Shown piece after piece: positions 20,925 to 29,367 of a stretch of DNA of 64,000 nt (the first letter of the stretch is position 1; every line of letters starts with the position of its first letter). A model generated the notes under the pieces. It worked only from the letters and a program-made list of their open reading frames with translations. It ran no database searches and had not been told where the DNA came from. The stretch spans positions 170,177 through 234,176 of the forward strand of contig JAFTKW010000004.1 in assembly GCA_017453065.1 (NCBI GenBank), read 5' to 3'. The stretch is from Lachnospiraceae bacterium. GTDB taxonomy: Bacteria; Bacillota; Clostridia; Lachnospirales; Lachnospiraceae. The translations under genes and the position numbers were made by a program.

Positions 20925-21062
20925 TCGAAAATGCACAAGGATTTTTGAAAATTTCTCCGAAAAATTGTAAAAAAATAAATTGTAATTGACGAGCGATTAT
21001 GATAATGTTTTTGTGTTATTTCAATTAACAAATTATTCTCTATCTGGAAGGGGCAATCGACA

Positions 21063-21746
21063 ATGAAAAAAGTTTATGAAGGAAAGACCAAAGATGTTTA
21101 CAGCCTTGACAACGGCAATGTTATGCTTAAGTTCAAGGATGACTGTACAGGAAAAGATGGAGTGTTTGATCCAGGTGAAAACACCGTAGGACTTACAATC
21201 GAAGGTATTGGTAAAGCAAACCTTGAGACATCTATCATCTTCTTTGAACTTTTGAAAGAAGCTGGCATCAAGACACACTATGTAAGTGCAAATGTTGAAG
21301 AAGCTACTATGGAAGTTCTTCCTGCAACTGTATTTGGACATGGTCTTGAAGTAATTTGCCGTTTGGTAGCAACAGGAAGCTTTGTTCGCAGATATGGTGA
21401 GTACATTGCCGACGGTACTGTTTTGGAAGGCGGCTATGTAGAGTGCACATTCAAGAATGACGCACTTGGCGATCCATTGGTAACAGGCGAAGGTCTTGCT
21501 GCTCTTGGCATCATGACACCAGCTATGTTTGAAAGCATGAAAGAACAGACTCTCAAGATTACAAAGATTGTAGCTGACAAGCTTCGTACATACGGTTTGG
21601 ATCTTTGGGATATCAAATTTGAGTTTGGTTACAACAACGACGAAGTTATCCTCATCGACGAAATCGCATCTGGTAACATGAGAGTTTACAAAGACGGAAA
21701 GATTGTTGACCCAGTAGAATTAACCAAGATTATTTTAGGTAGATAA
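21063..21746 (+). CDS. purC: Phosphoribosylaminoimidazole-succinocarboxamide synthase
   Basis: Purine pathway enzyme joining CAIR and aspartate with ATP to give SAICAR. The 227-residue protein has the family start [13 protein letters not shown], the SFVRRYG block, LWDIKFEFG and the metal/ATP site [16 protein letters not shown]. It is the short bacterial form and complete. The codon choice (many GAA/AAG/CTT/GTA) looks like that of the ribosomal genes here, suggesting strong expression. It stands alone: no other pur gene is adjacent, and a strong terminator follows. A good GGAAGGGG ribosome site precedes the ATG. The preceding 138-bp AT-rich gap holds no riboswitch I can recognise. Confidence 0.96.
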   Translation: MKKVYEGKTKDVYSLDNGNVMLKFKDDCTGKDGVFDPGENTVGLTIEGIGKANLETSIIFFELLKEAGIKTHYVSANVEEATMEVLPATVFGHGLEVICRLVATGSFVRRYGEYIADGTVLEGGYVECTFKNDALGDPLVTGEGLAALGIMTPAMFESMKEQTLKITKIVADKLRTYGLDLWDIKFEFGYNNDEVILIDEIASGNMRVYKDGKIVDPVELTKIILGR

Positions 21747-21761
21747 TCAAAGGATATATAG

Positions 21762-21797
21762 GGCGGTTGCTATATATGGCAGCCGCCTTAATTTTTT
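21762..21797 (+). terminator. Rho-independent terminator after purC
   Basis: Stem GGCGGTTGC / GCAGCCGCC with an 8-base loop, followed by TTAATTTTTTT. Confidence 0.9.
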
Positions 21798-21819
21798 TGA
21801 AAAGTTTCAAAAAAACCCC

Positions 21820-21846
21820 TAAAGAAATGGGCAAAACATCCGATAA
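21820..21846 (+). promoter_or_regulatory. Sigma-28 (SigD/FliA) promoter of the flgM operon
   Basis: TAAA (21820-21823), 16 bases, CCGATAA (21840-21846), matching the motility sigma consensus. It lies 55 bases before flgM, as expected for a late flagellar operon that encodes its own anti-sigma factor. Confidence 0.9.
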
Positions 21847-21901
21847 ACATAATAGCAGTGAATAAAATCACGGATGATTTTAGAGGAAAGGAGGAGACCA
21901 A

Positions 21902-22177
21902 ATGCGTATCGAGGCATATACACAGGTGCAGCAGTTATACAGTGCAAAGAAGGCTACTCAGGCGAAGAATTCCACAGCAGCTAGATTTACAGACCAGGTA
22001 CAGATTAGCAGTAAGGGAAAGGATATCCTGTCTGCGAAAGCCGCACTAGCAGCCACTCCCGATATTAGAGAGGACGTAACGGCTCCTATTAAAGCGAAAG
22101 TGCAGGCTGGAACCTACGAGGTTAGCGCTGAAAGCTTTGCTGACAAATTACTTAAGAAATATGAAGAAATGAGGTAA
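21902..22177 (+). CDS. flgM: Anti-sigma-28 factor FlgM
   Basis: Small protein (91 residues) that holds sigma-28 inactive until hook completion allows its export. The N-terminal part is low in structure (export side), a VQISSKGKDIL segment matches the FlgM family core, and the C-terminal helices (IKAKVQAGTYEVSAESFADKLLKKYEE) are the sigma-binding part. Start ATG follows an AAAGGAGGAGA ribosome site. It is first in the sigma-28 operon, giving negative feedback on its own promoter. The flgN start signal overlaps its stop. Confidence 0.93.
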   Translation: MRIEAYTQVQQLYSAKKATQAKNSTAARFTDQVQISSKGKDILSAKAALAATPDIREDVTAPIKAKVQAGTYEVSAESFADKLLKKYEEMR

Positions 22178-22182
22178 TCCCA

Positions 22183-22701
22183 GTGGCAAGTCTAATGGAG
22201 AACTTGATGGACGTTTTGGACAACGAAATCGTAGCTTATGAGGAGCTATTGGGATTATCCATGCAGAAGACTCCTGTTATCGTAGCAGGAAATTTGGAAG
22301 AACTGACTCGAATCACGGATGAGGAGCAGTTAGTGGTTGGTAGATTGAATCGCCTGGAAAAAGAGAGAATGCAGGTGATGAAAGATATTGCCAACGTTAT
22401 GAACAAGGATGTTAATCAACTTAAACTGGTAAATCTGATACAGATGCTGGAAAGCAGACCACAGGAAAGTCAGAGACTTTCTCAGATTCACGACCAACTG
22501 AAGGCAGTTACTGCAAATATGCAGAGAGTAAATGAGCAGAACAGAGAACTTCTTGCCAATGCCCTTGAGATGGTTGAGTTTGACATGAATTTGCTCCAGG
22601 CTGTAAAGAAAGCGCCGGAAACAGCCAACTATACCAGAAGTGCATACACAAGTGGCAGTTCTATGGGAGTTGGAACAAGAGGTTTCGACGCTAAGCAATA
22701 G
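22183..22701 (+). CDS. flgN: Flagellar export chaperone FlgN
   Basis: Cytoplasmic chaperone (172 residues) that delivers the hook-filament junction proteins FlgK and FlgL to the export gate. It is an all-helical coiled-coil protein, with the family-typical N-terminal MENLMDVLDNEIVAYEELLGLS and LEELTRITDEEQLVV. The start is GTG, with GAGGT (22171-22175) overlapping the flgM stop codon. Position directly before flgK agrees with the role. Confidence 0.9.
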   Translation: MASLMENLMDVLDNEIVAYEELLGLSMQKTPVIVAGNLEELTRITDEEQLVVGRLNRLEKERMQVMKDIANVMNKDVNQLKLVNLIQMLESRPQESQRLSQIHDQLKAVTANMQRVNEQNRELLANALEMVEFDMNLLQAVKKAPETANYTRSAYTSGSSMGVGTRGFDAKQ

Positions 22702-22722
22702 TTCGTAGCGTGAGGTGATAGT

Positions 22723-24372
22723 ATGCCACTGATGGGTAGTTTATATATCGGAACATCCGGATTACAGACAGGTCAAAACGTGCTTAATACAGTGGCACAC
22801 AACATGACCAACGTAGACACAAATGGTTATACCAGGCAACAGTCTTTGCTTGGGACCAAAATGTACAATACCGTATCTGTTACGCCCGATGCTGTTTCGA
22901 ATCAGCAGTATGGTCTGGGCGTTAATTATTCCGCAGCAAGACAAGTGAGAGATTACTTTTTGGACAAGACATACCGCAGAGAATCTGGACGCAGTATGTT
23001 TTATGAAGTGTCCACAGAAGTTATGAATGAGGTGGAAAATCTTTTGGGAGAACTCAATGGAGAAGATTTTCAGACCTCTCTTTCTAATCTCTGGACAGCA
23101 GTACAGGAGCTTTCTAAAGATCCTAGCAGTTCTGTTACCCAGGGCTTACTTGTGCAACGCGCTTCTGAGTTTATTGAGAGAGCAACATCCGTGTATGCGG
23201 ACCTTGCTAATTACCAGGACAACCTGAACACCCAGATTTATGATTACACCACTCAGATCAATGAGATGGGGCATCAGATTCAGGAACTGAACGACAAAAT
23301 TAGATTGATAGAAAGCGGTGGCATTGAGCATGCCAACGATTTACGAGATACAAGAAACCTGCTTTTGGACAAACTTTCTTCTTTGGTTAAGATGAGCTAT
23401 AGCGAAAATGCTTTGGGCGATGTTGACGTACAGATTGAAGGCGTTGACTTCGTCAAAGGAGGCATGGTTTACGAAATAGCATTGGATGTGGATGCGACAA
23501 CAGGTTTCTACACACCATTCTGGCCACAGAATGCAAACTATACCTTTAGAGATGACGGTACTAAGGTGTACGATATCACACATGCAAAGGTGTTTGACCT
23601 TAGACAGGAAATCGCCTCCACGCTCAACACCGATATTGGTGGTATGAAGGCAAGACTTCTTGCAAGAGGAGACCACAGAGCAGATTACTCAGATATTGAA
23701 AAAGATTACGATGCAATCTCTTCTTCCATCGTAATGAATATACAGGCAGAATTTGATCAGCTGATTCACAATGTATCCACCAAGATCAATGAAGTGCTTG
23801 CATCTGCATACAACCCAACTACAGGATATATGAGTGATGTAGATGGAAGGCCGATTCAACTGTTTAAAAAGATCACTACAGAAGGATACAAACAAGATTC
23901 TGTCACAGGACAGTGGAACTATGTGGCAGAGGACTTGGACAAGCCAGAAACCATGTACACCTTAAAGAATATCCAGGTCAACAAAAGCCTTCTTCAGGAA
24001 CCAGGAATGTTTGGATTTATTTTGGAAGATGGTTCTGTAGATTACAATACTGCGGAAAGCTTAAAGGCAGCCTTCACCGCAGAAAATTATACCTTGAACC
24101 CATATGTACAAAAGAAGACAAACTTCGTTACATATTACACAGATTTAGTTTCACAGGTGGCAAACTCTGGTGCAGTATATCAGAGTATTTACGAAAACCA
24201 GGAAACAACAGTACAGGCTACGTACGAAGCCAGAGAACAAATCGTGGGAGTTTCCACAGACGAAGAAATCTCCAATATGATTAAGTTCCAAAATGCCTAC
24301 AATGCATCCAGTAGATACATCAACGTAATCAGCGAGATGCTGGAGCATATACTGAATACCCTTGGGGTTTAA
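22723..24372 (+). CDS. flgK: Flagellar hook-associated protein 1, first copy
   Basis: Junction protein (HAP1) that links hook and filament. It has 549 residues with the N-terminal axial motif (SLYIGTSGLQTGQNVLNTVA, then NMTNVDTNGYTRQQ) and the C-terminal axial helix (EEISNMIKFQNAYNASSRYI ... LEHILNTLGV); both are intact, so it should assemble. The middle region carries the family coiled coil (LNTQIYDYTTQINEMGHQIQELN). The start follows GAGGTGATAG. A second full-length flgK follows 31 bases downstream. Confidence 0.92.
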   Translation: MPLMGSLYIGTSGLQTGQNVLNTVAHNMTNVDTNGYTRQQSLLGTKMYNTVSVTPDAVSNQQYGLGVNYSAARQVRDYFLDKTYRRESGRSMFYEVSTEVMNEVENLLGELNGEDFQTSLSNLWTAVQELSKDPSSSVTQGLLVQRASEFIERATSVYADLANYQDNLNTQIYDYTTQINEMGHQIQELNDKIRLIESGGIEHANDLRDTRNLLLDKLSSLVKMSYSENALGDVDVQIEGVDFVKGGMVYEIALDVDATTGFYTPFWPQNANYTFRDDGTKVYDITHAKVFDLRQEIASTLNTDIGGMKARLLARGDHRADYSDIEKDYDAISSSIVMNIQAEFDQLIHNVSTKINEVLASAYNPTTGYMSDVDGRPIQLFKKITTEGYKQDSVTGQWNYVAEDLDKPETMYTLKNIQVNKSLLQEPGMFGFILEDGSVDYNTAESLKAAFTAENYTLNPYVQKKTNFVTYYTDLVSQVANSGAVYQSIYENQETTVQATYEAREQIVGVSTDEEISNMIKFQNAYNASSRYINVISEMLEHILNTLGV

Positions 24373-24403
24373 AATATGAGCATTGAGAGAAAGGAGTGAG
24401 CAT

Positions 24404-26311
24404 ATGTCAACTTCACAGTTTTTTGGATTGAATATCGCATATACAGGATTGTTGGCAGCTAATGCTGCTCTTAATACAACTTCCAACAATATTTCCAATG
24501 TACAGACCGAAGGATATAGCCGCCAGCAGGTGGTACAGCAGGCCAGTGACGCACTTAGAGTGTTCCAGACCTACGGCTGTGCGGGCGCAGGTGTAGATAC
24601 CATCGCTATTGAAAGAGTAAGAGATGAGTTCTATGATGCAAAGTTTTGGATTAACTCAACCAAGCATGGAGAATACAGCATTAAAGAATATTATATGAAG
24701 CAGATTGAAGACTACTTCGTGGACGATGGAGTAGCAACTGGATTCAAAACCAACTTCAATCAGTTCATGATGACAGGACTGCAGGCATTGATGAACAACC
24801 CAGCAGACACTGACACTAAGGCACAGTTTATTGGATATGCAGGCAATTTGGCAGAATACTTCAATGGCATGGCATCCAGTCTTGAGGCAGTTCAAAAAGA
24901 CATCAACCAGGAAATCAAATTAAAAGTAGACGAGATTAATTCTCTTGCCAGCGAGATTGCAACTCTGAACAAACAGATCAACGTAATTGAACTGAACGGT
25001 GGCAGAGCAAACGAACTCAGAGATAGAAGAACTCTTCTGCTGGACCAGTTGTCAGCAATCGTTGATATTGAGACCAAAGAGATTCCTATTACAGATCCTT
25101 ACAATCCAGATATGCTCACAGGAGCAAATAGATTCTTGGTTACTATCGCTGGTGGACAGCTGCTATTGGATACAGCAGACTACAAACAGTTAGAGTGCAT
25201 CGCAAGACCTAGCTACGAAAAAGTAAATCAGTCCGACATTGACGGTCTGTACGAAATTTTCTGGAGCGATGGACAGGAATTTAATATTTACAACTCTCAG
25301 ATGGGCGGACAGCTGCAAGGGTTGGTTCAGATGAGAGATGGCAATAACGGTGAGAACTTTAAAGGTACTGTGATTTCAACAGGAACTATGAATGTAGATG
25401 GTGCTACCAGAGATACCGTTACTATCAGAGTGGACGCAGACTATTTGCAGGACTTAAACAAATGTAACCTGTCAGACCAGGGCGGAGTCATTAACTTAGG
25501 AAACCAGTTGTTCCACTACGATGCGTGGGCTTACCAGTGCAATTATGTGGATGGACAGCCAGTATATACTTACACCTTCCAGTTATCAGGAAGCGACAAA
25601 AATGAAAGCAGACTTACCACAGACCGAATTGGCAAAGCAGCCAGCATTGGCGCAGATTTGCAGTATCAGGGAATTCCTTACTACATGAATCAGATGAATG
25701 AATGGTGTAGAAACTTTGCACAGAAATTCAATGATATTCTGAATAGTGGATTTACCTCTGATGGCAAGAATGGCTCCAATCTTTTTACAGCCAAATATTT
25801 AACTGATGCAGAAGAATATGATTTCCCTGACGAATTCAGATACGATCATCAGGAAGACGGTTCCATGTTTGTGACAGACAGTTCAGACAGTTACTATCGC
25901 TTGATGGCCAAGAACTTTAGCATAGCAGAAGCGATGGTAGAGAATGCAGATCTGCTGGCAACCAAGAAGATTCAGGGCGATGGCGCAGAACAGAACGATT
26001 TGCTCGAAGAGTTGAAATTGATGGCCAACGACAAAGACAGAATGAGCTACAGAGGAAGCTCCGCAGGAGAGTTCCTGGAAAGAATTCTTTCCGACGTAGC
26101 GCTGAATACAAGTAATGCGTCTACCTTTACCACCAACTATACCAACATTACCAAATCTGTGGACAATCAGAGAATTTCCATCTCAGGTGTAGACGAGGAT
26201 GAAGAGGCGGTGAACCTGGTAAAATACCAGAATGCTTACAACTTGTCAGCAAAAATGATTCAGACATTGACAGAAGTCTACGATAGACTGATTCTGGAAA
26301 CTGGAGTGTAA
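24404..26311 (+). CDS. flgK: Flagellar hook-associated protein 1, second copy
   Basis: A second FlgK-type protein of 635 residues, longer than the first. It has the same axial signatures: GLNIAYTGLLAANAALNTTS and NNISNVQTEGYSRQQ at the N-terminus, DEEAVNLVKYQNAYNLSAKM at the C-terminus. The middle differs in sequence and length, so this is an old duplication and not a recent copy. The TTG at 24383 is rejected because AAGGAG (24391-24396) lies seven bases before the ATG at 24404. Whether the two proteins form mixed rings or serve different filaments cannot be told from sequence. Confidence 0.9.
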   Translation: MSTSQFFGLNIAYTGLLAANAALNTTSNNISNVQTEGYSRQQVVQQASDALRVFQTYGCAGAGVDTIAIERVRDEFYDAKFWINSTKHGEYSIKEYYMKQIEDYFVDDGVATGFKTNFNQFMMTGLQALMNNPADTDTKAQFIGYAGNLAEYFNGMASSLEAVQKDINQEIKLKVDEINSLASEIATLNKQINVIELNGGRANELRDRRTLLLDQLSAIVDIETKEIPITDPYNPDMLTGANRFLVTIAGGQLLLDTADYKQLECIARPSYEKVNQSDIDGLYEIFWSDGQEFNIYNSQMGGQLQGLVQMRDGNNGENFKGTVISTGTMNVDGATRDTVTIRVDADYLQDLNKCNLSDQGGVINLGNQLFHYDAWAYQCNYVDGQPVYTYTFQLSGSDKNESRLTTDRIGKAASIGADLQYQGIPYYMNQMNEWCRNFAQKFNDILNSGFTSDGKNGSNLFTAKYLTDAEEYDFPDEFRYDHQEDGSMFVTDSSDSYYRLMAKNFSIAEAMVENADLLATKKIQGDGAEQNDLLEELKLMANDKDRMSYRGSSAGEFLERILSDVALNTSNASTFTTNYTNITKSVDNQRISISGVDEDEEAVNLVKYQNAYNLSAKMIQTLTEVYDRLILETGV

Positions 26312-26383
26312 TAAAGCGTTCTAAATGGAGCAAAAAAGCATCCTAAAAAGGGACATACACGAGTTTCCAAACTGGAGAAAACT

Positions 26384-28018
26384 ATGAGAATAACAAACAA
26401 GATTATGCAAAATAATAACCTGAGTAATATCAATGGCAACAAAGTGTTGCAGGATAAACTCAGTACACAGATGTCCACACAGAAAAAGATTTCTCGTCCT
26501 TCCGAGGACCCTGTAGTAGCCATCCGTGCTCTTCGCCTCCGAAGTAATGTAACTGAGGTAACTCAGTACTACAGCAAGAACATCCCAGATGCAAAAAGCT
26601 GGCTTGAGGTGACAGAGGGAGCACTCAAAAACACTTCTGCTATCATAACCAATATGATTTCGCAGTGTACAAAGGGTTCCAATGGCGATTTGACATCTGG
26701 CGATAGAGAAATCATCTTGGAGCAGCTTAAGGCTCTCCGCGATGAGGTTTATGCAACTGGTGATGCAGACTATGCGGGCAGATATGTTTTTACAGGCTTC
26801 CGTACAGATGTATCTTTAAGCTTTCTTGAGGATGAAACCAAAGATTACACCATTACACAGCAGATGAGCAGAGACTCCATCGATGAGTTTACTTATGTAA
26901 AGACCACTGCAACAGATGCCAATGGACAGACCGTAGACCTTGGTGAAATCAATAGCACAAACTATGATGCTATTGATGTGGCAGAAACAGATATTAAGGC
27001 ATCTACTGTGCACCGTATTCGCTTAGGCTACAATGATTGTAAGGATACCGCGGATGCTGTTCCTACCATTACAAGAGTAACTGGCGCAGATGCCAACGGC
27101 AATGCTATTGCAGAGCCTATCCTGATGGATGAAAATGATCCGAACTCCGCACTTGCGGTAGAGATGGTTCATTCCTACGAAGTTCCTACAGCTTATGAAT
27201 TGGCGGCAGATCCTGCTAATGCAGACAAAGCATACTTTATCCCTGAGACTGGCGAAATTCTTCTTGGTGAAAATGTATACTCCAAGATGATGGGTATGCA
27301 GGATGACGGTTCCACAGCTACTGTAGATGAAGGCGAAATTCGCATCACTTACAAAAAGGATGATTGGCTTAAGGGAGACTTAAGACCAGAACATTACTAT
27401 GCTTGTAGTACCGAGGAAACCATCGATCAGAACGTGCAGAAGATTGAATACAATATGGAATACCTGACAGGTACAGATGTGCCTAAACAGTCTATCGAAT
27501 ACGACGTAGGATTCAATCAGACGATCCGTGTAAACTCTACAGCAGATGAGTGTTACAACCCGGAAGTGGGCAGAGAAGTAGACGATTTGGTTAAAGCCCT
27601 TCAGGATGTACAGGATATGGAAGAAGTGGCAACCAAACTGAAAGGTCTGGTAGAAGCAGAGACAGACCAGGCCAAACGTAAAACCTTACAAACCAGATTG
27701 GATGCAGCAAATAAGTCTTTAACACTGCTCAAGGATAAGGCGCAAAAACTGTTTGAACGTGGAATTACTACTATGCAGGGATACCTGGATGATACCAATC
27801 TTTCTCTAACTAACTGCGGTACTCGTAGTTCCAAACTGGCATTGATTGAATCTAGACTTCAGACCCAGAAGACGAACTTCGAAACCTTGAAGTCTGAAAA
27901 TGAAGACGTGGACATTACAGAGGTTGCGATTCAGCTTACCAGCGCAGAACTTACCTATGAAGCAGCGCTGATGGCTACAGGCAAGGTAATGCAGTCCACA
28001 CTTATGAACTTTATCTAG
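26384..28018 (+). CDS. flgL: Flagellar hook-associated protein 3, with enlarged central domain
   Basis: Junction protein (HAP3) between FlgK and flagellin. The N-terminal axial motif (MRITNKIMQNNNLSNINGN, then STQKKISRPSEDPV) and the C-terminal helix (VDITEVAIQLTSAELTYEAALMATGKV) are typical. At 544 residues it is well above the roughly 300 of the enterobacterial protein; the extra length is a central, surface-facing insert (about residues 150-400). It follows the two flgK genes on the same strand. Confidence 0.93.
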   Translation: MRITNKIMQNNNLSNINGNKVLQDKLSTQMSTQKKISRPSEDPVVAIRALRLRSNVTEVTQYYSKNIPDAKSWLEVTEGALKNTSAIITNMISQCTKGSNGDLTSGDREIILEQLKALRDEVYATGDADYAGRYVFTGFRTDVSLSFLEDETKDYTITQQMSRDSIDEFTYVKTTATDANGQTVDLGEINSTNYDAIDVAETDIKASTVHRIRLGYNDCKDTADAVPTITRVTGADANGNAIAEPILMDENDPNSALAVEMVHSYEVPTAYELAADPANADKAYFIPETGEILLGENVYSKMMGMQDDGSTATVDEGEIRITYKKDDWLKGDLRPEHYYACSTEETIDQNVQKIEYNMEYLTGTDVPKQSIEYDVGFNQTIRVNSTADECYNPEVGREVDDLVKALQDVQDMEEVATKLKGLVEAETDQAKRKTLQTRLDAANKSLTLLKDKAQKLFERGITTMQGYLDDTNLSLTNCGTRSSKLALIESRLQTQKTNFETLKSENEDVDITEVAIQLTSAELTYEAALMATGKVMQSTLMNFI

Positions 28019-28099
28019 GAAAGATATTAAACTTCATTCCCAAAGGCAATAAGGGAATAGTACAAAACAGATATGTGATATACCACGGAGGGAAGAAAT

Positions 28100-28558
28100 A
28101 TGAAAGTAATGACAAAGAATTTTGGAGAAATTGAAATCGAGGATTCCAAGGTGATTCATTTCCAGGGTGGAATTATTGGATTTCCTGAATTGACGGAGTT
28201 TACTTTATTACATGATGAGGAAAAGGGAAAGGATGCAGGAATTCACTGGCTCCAGTCCCTGCAAGAGCCGGCATTCGCTATGCCTGTAATGGATCCTCTT
28301 TTGGTGGTTCCAGACTACAATCCATCTGTAGAGGATGAACTCTTGAAACCACTTGGAGAACTCACTGCAGAGAATTTGCTTGTGATGGTAACTGTAACAG
28401 TTCCAAGCGATTTGACAAAGATGAGCGTAAATCTGCAGGGACCTATTGTAATCAATGCAGACAATAGAAAAGCCTGCCAGGTAATTGTAGAAGGTGAAGG
28501 ATATGTGGTAAAATATCCTATCTACGAGATACTCAAGGCAAAGAAAGCGGGTGAATAA
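28100..28558 (+). CDS. fliW: Flagellar assembly factor FliW
   Basis: Protein of 152 residues that binds flagellin and, when free, binds CsrA and relieves its block on flagellin translation (shown in Bacillus subtilis). Family features: KNFGEIEIEDSKVIHFQGGIIGFPEL at the start (read in two parts), LQEPAFAMPVMDPLLV in the middle, and PIVINADNRKACQVI near the end. It is immediately followed (2 bases) by csrA, the classical pair. A CACGGAGGGAAG ribosome site precedes the ATG. Confidence 0.95.
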   Translation: MKVMTKNFGEIEIEDSKVIHFQGGIIGFPELTEFTLLHDEEKGKDAGIHWLQSLQEPAFAMPVMDPLLVVPDYNPSVEDELLKPLGELTAENLLVMVTVTVPSDLTKMSVNLQGPIVINADNRKACQVIVEGEGYVVKYPIYEILKAKKAGE

Positions 28559-28560
28559 AG

Positions 28561-28779
28561 ATGCTGGCATTATCTAGAAAAAAAGGCGAGGCAATCGTCA
28601 TTAACAACAATATCGAGATTTCTATTCTTGAGGTGAAGGGTGACCAGGTAAAGCTTGGCATCAGCGCACCAAAAGAGGTCCCTATTTACCGCAAAGAGGT
28701 GTATGTACAGATTCAGGAGGCGAACCAATCCGCTGCAAATGTAGACGGCATGGAAGCGCTAAAAAATCTATTGGGTTAA
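28561..28779 (+). CDS. csrA: Translational regulator CsrA
   Basis: RNA-binding protein (72 residues) that binds GGA-containing hairpins near ribosome sites and blocks translation. Family signature MLALSRKKGEAIVI, ISILEVKGDQVKLGI and APKEVPIYRKEVY are complete, including the RNA-binding Arg of the first strand. The C-terminal extension is typical of Firmicutes proteins and is where FliW acts. A matching target hairpin is visible in the flagellin leader (32382-32397). Followed by a terminator. Confidence 0.96.
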   Translation: MLALSRKKGEAIVINNNIEISILEVKGDQVKLGISAPKEVPIYRKEVYVQIQEANQSAANVDGMEALKNLLG

Positions 28780-28787
28780 GCAAAGAG

Positions 28788-28831
28788 GGTTTCGCCTGAG
28801 ACGTTTCCTGCGTTTCTACGAAACCTTTTTT
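28788..28831 (+). terminator. Rho-independent terminator after csrA
   Basis: Outer arms GGTTTCG / CGAAACC with an inner ACG/CGT, then TTTTTT. It closes the flgM-csrA transcript. Confidence 0.75.
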
Positions 28832-28842
28832 AAATTCTCCTC

Positions 28843-28870
28843 TAAAGTTTTTGGAGAATTGTTCCGATAA
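28843..28870 (+). promoter_or_regulatory. Sigma-28 promoter of the flaG operon, overlapping an inverted repeat
   Basis: TAAA (28843-28846), 17 bases, CCGATAA (28864-28870), 48 bases before flaG. The -35 element lies in the loop of a perfect inverted repeat AATTCTCC-N12-GGAGAATT (28833-28860). Confidence 0.85.
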
Positions 28871-28917
28871 AGTGAATAGATATAGGAGACTTTTATTTCA
28901 CACGGAGGTGGATGATT

Positions 28918-29346
28918 ATGGCAATTGAAGCAATTGGGAGTGTAATGAGTACACAAGTGGTGCAGCCTAAACCAGTGGTGCAGGCTCCAAAGCAGACAGT
29001 AGAAGCGGTAGAAGGACCTACAGCGGAAGCCGTAAAAGTAGACAGAAATATTAGCGTGGTTGAGGGCGCACAGAATAAGGGTGACAGTGATGGACAGACT
29101 GCAAATGAACAGTCTAACCAGCAGGTAAACACCGAACAACTCAAGAAAGCGGTGGAGAAGCTCAACAAGAGTATGGCAAACTCCGAGGCTGTGTTTGGGT
29201 TCCATGAGGGCACTCACCGAGTAACAATCAAGATAGTAGACAAAGAAACCAAAGAAGTAATCAAAGAACTTCCGCCGGAAAAGACCTTGGATATGATTGC
29301 TAAGGTATGGGAGATGGCAGGCATCCTGGTGGATGAGAGAAGATAA
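28918..29346 (+). CDS. flaG: Flagellar protein FlaG
   Basis: FlaG-family protein (142 residues) thought to influence filament length. The N-terminal two-thirds is polar and low in complexity; the conserved C-terminal domain is present (AVEKLNKSM, FGFHEGTHRVTIKIVDKETKE read in parts, IKELPPEKTLDMIAKVWEMAG, LVDERR). An ATG at 28912 lies one base after GGAGGTG, so the ATG at 28918, seven bases after it, is the start. First gene of the flaG-fliD-fliS operon. Confidence 0.9.
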   Translation: MAIEAIGSVMSTQVVQPKPVVQAPKQTVEAVEGPTAEAVKVDRNISVVEGAQNKGDSDGQTANEQSNQQVNTEQLKKAVEKLNKSMANSEAVFGFHEGTHRVTIKIVDKETKEVIKELPPEKTLDMIAKVWEMAGILVDERR

Positions 29347-29367
29347 CACTGAAAGGTGGTATGAATT

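Noticed and set aside
20965-21008. Promoter or purine riboswitch before purC
   Set aside because: Several TTGTAA/TTGACG and TATGAT/GATAAT elements occur, but none at 16-18 base spacing, and no aptamer-like fold was found; the real promoter is left uncalled.
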